Source: Rhyzopertha dominica
Taxonomy: Eukaryota > Arthropoda > Insecta > Coleoptera > Bostrichidae
Assembly: GCA_025024175.1 (NCBI GenBank)
Contig: QCXZ01000003.1
Location: 22,774,392 to 22,838,391, forward strand
Direction of reading: 5' to 3'
Length of the DNA: 64,000 bases
Positions 14,101 through 26,100 of this stretch are shown one piece after another. Position 1 is the stretch's first letter; the number at the start of each line of letters is the position of its first letter. Under the pieces are notes generated by a model, which made no database searches, was not told the origin of the DNA, and worked only from the letters and a program-made list of their open reading frames with translations. The position numbers and the translations under genes were made by a program.

Positions 14101-17100
14101 TTTGAAAATATGCCGGTTTGGTAAAATGGGGATTGTTCCTGTTGTTTGAAACACTGTGCACTCCTACAGCTAGTCGTGCTTTTAACCCATTCTGGATATT
14201 CGTGGTTTAAACTTACCTATATAATTATTTTTTTTTGTAACAAGTATGTGATAACCTTTCACAAATTACTTAGACTATCCACGATTCAGGTCATCTAAAT
14301 GTGAATCTCATCTATCTTTCTTATGAAAAGTGGTTCATTTTTTAAATGTTGCCTTTTATAAAATCCCTCATCTTTGACGAAGGTGAATAGCTTTAGCATT
14401 TATAATATGGAATTACAACATAGATGTTAATATACATACTGAGTTCTTACATTTTTTTAGGCCCAGATAAATTTTACAAGACCCACTACTACAAGTGAGG
14501 GACAAGCCAGCACAACCACTTCTTCCACTACAGTTACATCAACATCTAATACAAGTACTTCTACAACTCCAACACAGCCACCTGTTACGGCCAATATTCA
14601 ACCACCTCTTGTTGGTGTACCACTCATCCCTGGTGCAAGCATGAGATTTCAGTCAATCCCTGTCGAGATAAGAGGAATATCTCGCAATATACGTTCAACG
14701 AATAACAATAATGTTCCGTCAACACGAGGCTCACAACAAACTGCTGGTGATGCAACTGCTGGTGTAGAAGACGGAGTTTTATCAGACACTGCCAGTACTG
14801 CCACTAATCAGCAAGCTGGTGACGCTGCACATAATAACTCTAGAGCAAATAATCAGACCCCAGGATTCAATATACCCGGATTGGATAACCGTAATGTTGA
14901 ATTCTTCATGGAAGTGACTCCTGGCAACATTATGTCTGGATTTGGTGGTTCAAACCCGGCAAGTGATGGTGAGTTGCTACATTTTTTGTTTTGTAAGGTA
15001 CCTTACTGTAATGTCGGTTAATCAGTGATGGTGATGGATGAAGATATAAACATAGCATTTTGTTTTTTATTTTATTTATTTAATTATTTGCAAACTAAAC
15101 ACATATGTGTTTACATTAACAAATCATCTAATACATATTAATTTTGAATATTAATGGTAGATGCACCTATGTGAAATGTAATTCACACAAATATTAATAC
15201 TTTTCATATTGTCATATTTGAATTTCTGACACACAAAAACACAAATGGAAGAAAAGAAACCAAAGCTGCAGTCATTTGCTGTTGTAAATATCATGTAAAA
15301 TCGGAAAAATTACTTTTAAAATGTTAAGCTGCATGCTTTGTTTATTTTCTTATATTTGTAATTTCCTTGATCAGTTGGCAGTAAGTTGTAAAATTTTTGT
15401 GTGAAGTGGTTCATAAGGTGAATATTAACATTATTGTTATTTATCAGTGTGGCCAAATGTGAGTATTGTATCTTTTTAATGTTTCATTCTTATGTACTTA
15501 TCTGCAAATTTACACCTAGATATTATATACCACTGTCTTTCTTGATTTCATCATCAATATTATTTATATTCAGTATACTTACATTTTAAATTTGAATCAA
15601 CGACGTGAAAGACAACATGAGGAAGCAAATGCTACTTTGACAAGTAAACAGGTCATGATAAAAGTGACTTTTGCTTTCTACTAGAATCTGACTTTTAGTG
15701 GCATAACATTTAGTGCACTATGATGAATTACAACATGTTTTTTCTATTTGGCATTTTTAATGAAACGATTGTGAAACAAAATTTTTGAGGGAACATTAAA
15801 CAAACTTCAACTTGTAACATCGTAACTCACGTCATGTGCATGGTCATGTGTTTTGTCAAAATTGATACTTACCCTATTTAAGTGTGGCAGGAGAAAATTC
15901 CATAAATATTAGATTTTTATTAAATTTCTCACATTTTCTTGTGTAGAAAATGGAAAATTGTATGAAAAATCTGTTTCATAAGGCTTCTTGTCACACTCGT
16001 CCATTATGAAGCTTGCCTTGTTCTTGTTTTGTAAATGTTTAATGCGTGCAACAAAATGGCACCTTATGAAACCAGTTTTTTAATATACTATTAAAGAACT
16101 GAAAATACTAAAATCATAATTTTTTATTTTTGTTAAATTCAGGTTGAATCATTTTTGTCTTTTGAACATAAACTTTGTTGGGTGGGTTTTGAGTGGGTTT
16201 GTATCTATTTAAAGTAAGGCTGTGTAACTAATTTCTGAAGAAATGATCATAGAACAAAATTTTGTTACCCCCACTTCCTGTTTGCTATCTCAGGTTGTCT
16301 TTCACCTCTTTGATTTGAATGAAACACAAACTTTGATATCTTTATTGGGAACAAGAATATCAATTAAGGTATATTATATGAAAGGATATATTAATCATTT
16401 ATGTTGGAAATCTAAACACATCAATACAGAACAGTACCTGCATATGCAGTGCATAATTGGAAAATTACATATTTTTTTTTATAATAAACTTCATTTCAGT
16501 TCTTCGGGGATCACTACCTTTAAATCCCCTACCTCCAGAACTGATACAATCAATTATGGAAATGGCTGGTCAGATGATAAACCTCGATCCACAACAGTTG
16601 AACATAAATGTGAGTCGCTCCACTGAACCATCAGCACCACCCAGTGAATCTGGATCGACAGCGCAAAGTGGTGTGAATCGAGGTGTATCCGGCCAGAATT
16701 CCCAAGCACGTGGTAATACAGAAACAAATCCCACCACAGCCACCCACACTAGGTCAACGTCCAGGCCTCATGTACACTTGGCTCAACATGCCATGCAAGG
16801 CTTCGACCCCTTTTTGCCATGTAACTCCCATCATGTTTCATCCAGGAGGAGGATTCACATCAGAAATGTTAACCAGCAGGTTGGCCAGGGTGCAAGTAAT
16901 AGAAACAGAACACAGAGAGAGACCGCCCAACAAACTAATACTAGTGGAAATTTGGGTCCAGAGCTCTTGCTTAACGTGTTCCAGAATTACTTTAGAAATG
17001 TCAGCAATCAAGCCAGTGGTGGAAGTTCTGAACAGAGTGGAGCTACAAGGCCCGATAGTGCTACACCTGCTTCCTGGCCCTCATTTGCAAGTTTTCTGCC

Positions 17101-20100
17101 CCATTTGCAAAACATGGTATGTCTTTAAATGTTTATACCATTTCCTATGTAAATGTAATTTTAGTTAGAGTAGTTTCAGAGACAACAATTTTTTTTTGAA
17201 ACGTCCCCATGAGGTCTAATTAGAACATTTATTTAAACTTTGTGCTAATTAAACGTCTTATTTAGAATTTATCTGATGGAGGACGTCAGGGTCCCACAAT
17301 TGCACAAATTTTGCAACAGTTTCCAAGCGAGGAGGCCTATCAAGAAAGACAAAGTGTTTTCTCAGATTTAGTTATGTTCTTGTCAAGGAATCTAACCATC
17401 GGGTGAGTATTTATGACCTAGAGTTACTCAACCTATTTTTATATTTTCTAATGTTTTAATCTTAAAAATGTAGTAAATAATTAAACAGTATAGTAATAAC
17501 TGAATAATATTGTTTAACTGATTGTTGTGATGGAGTTAAATGATACAATTTCTGAAAATCATAAATTGTTTACTGTACAGGGTGAGCACATAAGGCACAT
17601 GACCAACCTTACGTCGTATAAAAGTAGTGCTTGGACTTTGTGGAAAAAAATTACTTAGCTAAAGTGCTAGAAATTATTTTCAATTTCAAGTTTATAGAAT
17701 CGCCACTAGAGGGCGCTACTATGTCTCCAAATTACGAAGAAATATTTGCTCCATTTTTCTTATAATAAAGGTATGCAGTAATTAATACTATTATATGTGA
17801 GCTGACTAACATTTTTATGTGAAACCTGTTTAGAAAAAAATCAAGTAAAGGAGTGGGGGGGGGTGAAAATTGAAATGGAAAATCGCTAATATCTCTGCAT
17901 AAGCTTAACCAATTTAAACTGACCAGGTATCGTTTTTAAGAGCTTTTATCCTTATATAAAATGCAATGTTAAAGCTTGCAAGTGATTTCTGTATAGACCA
18001 CAAGGAGGTGTTTTTAATGTTCCACATAAATATTGATTTTGTCAGACTTTTTAAATACAAGAATATGACACTTGTTACTTAACGAAAAGGAAAATTAATA
18101 GCAGATAAATTGGGTGAAAACAGCATTCTCATATGTTTTAAATGTTTGATTAAAGGTTGAATAGAAAAGGGAATTCATTTTAGAATAAAATATGTAGAAA
18201 TTGAGGTGTGCTTAGTAAATCAATTTTTACACTTATTATTAAAAGTAGTAAAAAGTGTAAACAAAACTAAGAATTAACGATACTGAGAGGAATAGAGTAT
18301 ACAACTCTCAGTAAAAATTTAGTAGGCCAAACGACTGCACCTTTTTAGATGCTCCACTTAATGGTGACCGATATTTACAAATTTTGATAAATGAATATAG
18401 GTATATAGACTGGAAAAGTAGGACAATATAATATGTGCATTTAACTGTTAGTAGAAAATAACACTTGGTATGTTTCAAAATGTGTATTGAGTAAAATACT
18501 TTTGCACATAAGTACATGTTCCTTTGTCAAAGAGTTTGTAGACAAAACCGACTACAGCCAAGCTGAAGAGATCTAATAGATCGAAACAGCTGTCCTCAAA
18601 TTGTTCTAATGTAGACAACATGGCACACACCTTTGTTATTTATTTACATGGGTGCTGCACCTATGCAGCCTAGTGTTATTGGGAACNGTCTGCAATAGAG
18701 TTTTCTTTTGAAACACCTTGCCAACGGAGTTCTCTTCTACATGCACTAGAAATCCAGATGTTTCGTTGGGCACGTTCATCGGCTTGCCAGTGGATGTCGC
18801 ACCCTGAGACTATTTGGCTTGTCATATTAAATGTGCTGCCTAGGGGCAAAGTTACGTATTTCATAATATTTTAAATGAAATCTGGGTGGCCACATTTGTT
18901 GAAAAAAGTTTTTGCACAAGATTCTAGCACGATTAATTTCCAAGATACAGCCACTGTCCAGCCTAACTGATCACTCTGTATATCAAAGAATTTGAGAAAT
19001 ATATGCCACTAATAACACAGAATTTACATATCTATTCCATTCAGTTAAAGATCTACAGGAACATCTATGAACAAACTTAAAGATCTTTGGAGATAAAGAC
19101 TTAATTAGCGAGTAAATGCATGAAACACTCTGAATAGATTGGATATGTTATAGCTGTTTAAATATAAAGAAATAAACATATTTATAATATATAATATGTA
19201 GACATTTTCTGCTTTACAGTACAATTATCTGACTTTTACATATACCGTACAATAAAATACACTTTATTTAACAAGCAGTTAACAGTGGTTTTGGTCATAC
19301 GATGATTGATGAAATGGTAGAGAAATAAAAATATATTGCAATTCCTTCTTCTGTGTTTTTCAACAAAGGTTAAAACTTTGCTATTAGTGTGACAAAATTT
19401 TTAAGTAATTACACATGGTTTATTTTAGTTAAGCAAAATAATTGAGGTGCTGACAATAACCAATAAAGACAGATAAAATTATCAAAAGCCGTATACAAAA
19501 CGCCACAATATTTTAAAACAAAATTTAATTTGTAGTAGTTCACCTATATTCTCGGGTTTTGTGGCCAACTCTTATCCCTAACGTTTACCGGCACGAGTGG
19601 CTGTCATCCTCAGAGATCAGTTGCCAATTTGACAACAACCTTATCTGTGACGTAGGTCTTATTGGCTCAATAGCGGTACCTGTGCGTTCAGCGATGTGTG
19701 TGTGTGGCTTGTTCCAGTTCAACAGGTTCATCATCGTGCTAAAACGAGTTCTGCCAATCTTATTATTTTTAGAGCCAGTAGCAATTTCAGGGTATTGTCT
19801 TTCCTATTAAAAGCTTTTCAGTAAGCTATTGAAAATTTGTTATATAGGTAGCACAGGTAACAGAAAAAAGAATTAACAAAAATTGATCTTCGACCATTTT
19901 CATATAATCATATGAATCAAACTGACCCTCTCTAGTCAAGAAAATTGCAGTTAACAATTACATCTGACATCTCATGTCACCACCTATTGTTCTAAAAAAA
20001 GACTGATTTTGTAAGAATAATATACAACAATTTAGCATTTGAACAAAGCCATGACCAAGTTAGTCAAGAGTCATGCTGTAGTACATCTATTATTTAAATT

Positions 20101-23100
20101 TAGATTGTATTTTATTTTACTCTTGTCTTTTTGTCTCTTTCTCATCCATTGTGGCCACTTTCGATATTATGTCGTAACTAAACTCAATTAAAATCATCTG
20201 GGGATCAGGTTCCATGAATGCGACTACACTACTCTAACATACTATAAGTTTAGAGTTTAAACTTCTACAATAAAAGAATGGATGATTGTAATATGACATT
20301 CTTATTAAACACTGTAGTTTCGAAGTATCACTGATTGCTTATTATTTTCAAGTATCATCTTGCATAACAGTAAACTGGAATTGTTACTTTTGAAATACTT
20401 AAACGGTTATTATTTAACTCGAATATAAAAAAAGATTATTATATTGTTCCTTTTAGGGATGTCATACAACTCACATCTAGAAGGTTAGAACCCCTATTGC
20501 GTATAAGAAATGAACTGAGAAATTTTGTACTGCAGCGCATATTAGATGGATCTACGAGTGCTGCGGCAGTTGATAGAGGAGTAAACAGACTGATTAATGA
20601 GATCCAGCCATTTTTAGAGAATCTGGTTAGAATCACTGCGTTATTTTGAGATATTTTAATAACTAGTTTCTATTAAACAGGGCTTATTGCAAGTGCGGAA
20701 TGACATAGATGTGATAAGATCAGCGGAAATGTTGTTCCGTGCAAGACTACCCAATATAATCAATTTGTCCACATCTAGAAGTCCCAATGCATTGCGTCTC
20801 CTGGTAAATCAGTGTACCATCACTGCGAGACAGCTGTGTGCATTAGTTGTGACTGCAAGTGCAACAGGAGAGACAGGTGTACAGGAAGTATTTGAGCGCA
20901 TTGTGGTAAGTGCATTGTGTTTTTCTGTAACTGATGTTTTCAAATGAAATGGCAATTAAGAAACACATATAATTTGAATCATGTAAAGTGTAAGTCATGT
21001 TGCTTATTATCACTCTGAATCAAGTGTTTAATTATTTTTTTTTGTCATTACTGCTTATTTATTAAGGTATTATTTAATTTTACCAGTTGATTATTATGAG
21101 TGACTACATAGTGATTATAATAAGTTAGGCAATTGATTTTCTCCTCCTTAAAAGGGAATTAAAAAAATATTGAGTACATATTATATCTTTTAAAGGGTAC
21201 ATCTTCTTTAATTGCAATGCAATGCAAGCCAAGTGGCTTATCCAGTATTTATGAGATGTTATGACCAGACACCTAGTGTAGGCAATTGATAAATTAAGCA
21301 GTCAAGTATCTGCTTTTAGGCAAATTGATATTCTCTTGAAAAATTACATACTTTACAAAAATGAACTGCAAAAAGCAGTCGTTAGAATTGAGTTTTCCTA
21401 TAGTGAGACATAATTTAACATAGCATGTTTTGAAAAATTATGTGTATGTGTGTTATAAGTCCCTTCAGTTTGTCCAGGGATTAAGTGAAACAGACTTTCT
21501 TCACTGCAGAATCCTTATTGATTGGATTTTGGAAGAATGCTCTAACGATCTTGAATTTTTATCAAATGTGATGTTTGCTTCGTAATAGATGGTGTAATTA
21601 ATTTTCAAATCAACACCTCTAGTATGACGAAAAACCTTAGGCAAAACATTAAGTTAAGTTTGGTATAATTGTATGGGGCAGACTTATTGGTAATCATTTG
21701 ACAGGTTACGTTTTTCTGCCTGTCTTGGTATATATAGATACCTAGTAAATATTTTTAGAAAATGAATTGTCCGCTACCTGAAAATGTGTCACTTATATGT
21801 GTTATATGCATAATTGAGTTCCTGTAGATTACAGCCATCACTCAAATATCAGCTGCAGTAGAAAATATATTAGTCAAAGAGGGCCTGTGCATTATCCATA
21901 TTTTATTCAATGGATTTTTACTTGTTGTGTATTGTGTCTTCTTAATACTGTTGAGGGACGTTCAGAATGGTTTTGAAGAAATTTGAAATATTCACGATAT
22001 ATTCTTAAGAGAGAGAATGCCAAGGAGATGGTGTGTAAAAACTTGTATTGCCAAAGATGGTAGTTATTTTGACTACCTAATTATTAAATATTAATATTAA
22101 TTACAATAAAGTTTTTTCCTTTGTGCATTTCAAATTTTTTTATTGTTTACATTAATAATCAAGATACATAGTGTCTTTTAAGTAACCTCATCTAAAGAAA
22201 GTTAATGTAAATCCACAGTCTGCTTTAATTTATTGTGTGTAAAACACTAACTGCAAGATTCCACAAGTCGTTGTGTACATTGTTTATTGTTTGCAGTCAA
22301 CTAGATGTAGAAAGAATCCTATCAAAATTCTAAACTAGAAACCATTAGGGGTGGTTAACTCTTCACTTTGCATGGGGGGTGCGAAAACTTTGAGTACATA
22401 TTCCAAGGAACTATTATTTCAGTTACCATTAATACTGAGTTTACATCAACACTTTGAGTCCGGAAAATGACATATTATGTTGCTAGTTTAATATAGTATT
22501 TTACCAGACTGATTGATAATATTCTTCCACAAGTGAAACATAAGTTTTAGACTAATTTACTGAAATTTAATTGTAATGAAAGGTAAGAAATTTCTGTTGG
22601 CTGTATCTTTGATACACCCTTAAGTTTGACCTGGATCTGTCTATTTTAAACATGTGGTAGAGAAGGTGGATATAACAAAGATTAATTATTCAAAGTAATT
22701 TTATTTAAATGAGTTTTTTCAATGGGCAATCAGTAATTGTATTTACTGACCGTACCAATCTACATCATAGTTAGCAGTCACCGCTAGTTGATGCATTACC
22801 AATTTTTACCAAATGCTTCCTAAAATGGGGCATAAAATGTGTCCACTCAATACTACATTTATAAATCAGATTTTAAGAAATATTGTGAATTGGCCAAAAA
22901 AGGCTATTAATAACAAAATTATGTTTAAGAGGCTACAATATATAACTCTGTAAAGGTGCCACACTAAAATGCAAGACAATTAAGTTAAATAAAGACGTAG
23001 TAGCAGCTTCTATTTCAGTTGGTTGTGCTAAAGGATTTTTTTGTTAAATTTGCAAAACTGGGTAATATATTCGAATTGAGTTCCCATTCCAGGTCAGGAT

Positions 23101-26100
23101 TTATTATGTTTATGGTATAACATTGTTATCATCCAAATTTTATGCTCATGTTTATGAGTATTAAAGCCTGGTCATTATCAGTTATCAAAGCAGTTTGTAT
23201 TTTTATTTATACAGATTTGCTTTAAATGATTAATTCATAATATACTAGATCAAGTATTGGAATAAATTGAGTTGATAACTCTCATCTATTAGTGTAAAAG
23301 ATTTCCTCTTATACTGAATTTTGTTTTATAGACAAACTACATGGTGGGCATTCCAGCGGATATTCAACAATGGACATTAATTACAAGCAGGGTACAGTTT
23401 CAAAGATTCATTTCAAATTTAAGTGTGCCAGAAAGTGTATTGCAACCATATATTGTTAGAAGAGCGGAAGCTGTTTTACCTTCAATAGTAAATTCAGTTA
23501 GTTCTAATGACTCTACAGGTTCCTCAGATGAGGTATGTCTTATTGATTGCTAGTGACTGTTAATATAAATTATAAGTATAAATAAGTTTAAGCATATTTG
23601 TTGTGCTTCAATTACTTTACATATGTATATGAGGTGTGGCTTGGGAATAACACGACAACCTTTTCTGACTGCTTCTTAAAGTTGTTTATTATTCTTCTTT
23701 ATTACCTTTTACTTGTGATAAAATTTGTGAGAGAAGGATGATAATTCAGTTGAGTCTCAGAGGTTCATTCAAATAGGCTGTTTTTGCTCCCTGTTGGAAT
23801 GTTGACAAATACTGAAATGGAGTTGTGATATTGCAGGAGAGGCTTACGGTGAACAATGCTTGTTTCACACTTAGATGTTCGAGTGGTATAATAAATTGAT
23901 GAACATTTAAACGGTCTTTAAGTCAGTCAACATTGGCAGAAAGACTGTTCTTTCAAATCTGCATTAAAAATGAAAAATGAATTGTGCAGATGCTGCCAAC
24001 CCCAGAACATAAGGAAAATTGAATAATTTTTGCTCGAAACATTGAAAACCACCCAAACTTTTTATACATTGTAATACCTATGATAGTTCATGGTCTTAAC
24101 AGTACGGTTCTGATATAGAGTAACAGTGGATTTTTTTGAAGATTCAGTTCGTCAAAACAAAAAATGCACGGTAAAGTTTTGCAAGAAACATTTTTCATGT
24201 TGGACAGAACAAACACAGAATTTATATATCTTACTACGAGAAAATTTTGGAGACTCTTTGGGAAAACTAGAAAAACAGACCTGAGATGTGGAAAAACAGT
24301 TTATGTCCCTTAATCAAGACAGCATGTGATTACACAATTCATTGTATATTATGATGTTGTTGGAGAAACATCATGTAACAGTGATAGAGCAGCCGCCGTA
24401 TATACCAAATCTTCTAACCCCGTGACTTCATTCTGTTTCCAAAGGTTAAGCTAGCGCTAAAGATAAAGAGGTTTGAGTTGATAGACGATGCTATGGCACA
24501 ACTAGAGGTCACGAAAGGACTGATGTAAAATATGGACCAGCAGGGCTGTTTGAAACAGCAGAAGATTCGAATTGAGCACTATGTGGCTCAGGGAGAATAT
24601 ATTGAATGTGACATGTATATGTAATCATTTAAATAAACTTATTTCCTAGCCACACTTCGTATTGTGAATTTTTATTCTTTGAATAAGCCAACCACCATGT
24701 TTCAGCCAATGGAATGTGATGTATCATCAGCTGCCGGAGGGTCAACAGAATTTAATACAAGCATTAACTTAACTGATGAAAATGAACCTCTTCCCGCTGT
24801 TGTTATTGGTTCAGAAGGATGGCATAGTCAAGTTCCTGCGGTAAGTTAAACAATACTTTTTTTTTGCAAAAAAATTTTGTTTTTTTTATTTATTAATAAA
24901 TGTTAAAATATGTAGGAATTACCGAAAATACTTTATTAACTTATAACATGCTAAATCTGTCTGATGTAATAACAGCTAATAAAAAACATCAAAGTCGTTG
25001 TCATTTTAAAGTCAGTACATCTATTTTGCAAAACAAATTTATCATTAAGGATCTGAAATCTGCTTCATAAACAATATTACATATAAATTAATTCATCCAT
25101 ATTTAATGAATTTTTTCATAATTTTTGTACTTTATTTAGATACAGAAAGAACCTTCATCGTCCTTATGTTTTCAATTTAATTTATTATGTACATGCGGGA
25201 TAAATAACCTATTTAAAGGTTGAACATTTTTCAAAAGAAGTAAGCAAAACTGGGTTTTGTTTCATTAAAATTTCAATAATCGCTTAAAATCGACCACAGT
25301 ATAAGTGAGCAGCAAAATCCCTATTCCCAAATTTAAGAATTGTGTTTTCTGTTTTTTTTTCTGAAGCACACTGCAGTAGCATCCTTACTATAATAATTGT
25401 GCTCGCAACAACACTAATAATAAGGGGTATGTGTTAGTGAGGAATTACTAATTGACTTTTCTTTGTCTTGTTTCAGGATTGGGTACCCATAATAACACGA
25501 GATACACAGAGACAAAGGAGGCAAAATTCACAGCCGCCATTTAGTGATGCTTATTTGTCGGGTATGCCAAGTAAGAGAAGGAAGATAGTTACTAGCAGCA
25601 AACCACAAGGAAGTTTACCTCAAGTAATTTCAGGTAAGTTGTTTTATTTGTTTACTGTTACTGAATGTTTCATATTCAAATCACTCTTATTTGTTTTGTG
25701 GTACATATTTTGTAATCGCTATTTAACCAGCTTCCTTTTAACCAATTGACTTGAAATTTTGTACACTTACTTACTCCTGAACACAATACATGAATTAATT
25801 AAAGAAGTAGCTAATAAAATGATCAGTTTATTTAATTCTTTATGTAAAGGATATTGCCCAGCTGTTCATCATTAGATGGCACTGGTAACCATTCTAGTTT
25901 ATGTTCATTAAATATATTCTACTCCCAGTGAATTAGACAACGAAAATATATTTTTACCCTAAAATGCTAGATTAAATAAAAGAATATTAGTCTTTGAGTT
26001 TTCCTTAGGTAACTGGTGACATGACTGTTCTCTAATCTTTAAGGTTAGGCTTAGGGATGTTAAGTATATTGAAAAATACCGGTATTGCATATTATATCAT

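Noticed and set aside
16683..17168. 161-codon open frame on + as a separate gene
   Set aside because: It overlaps BAG6 exon 9 in another frame and lacks any motif.
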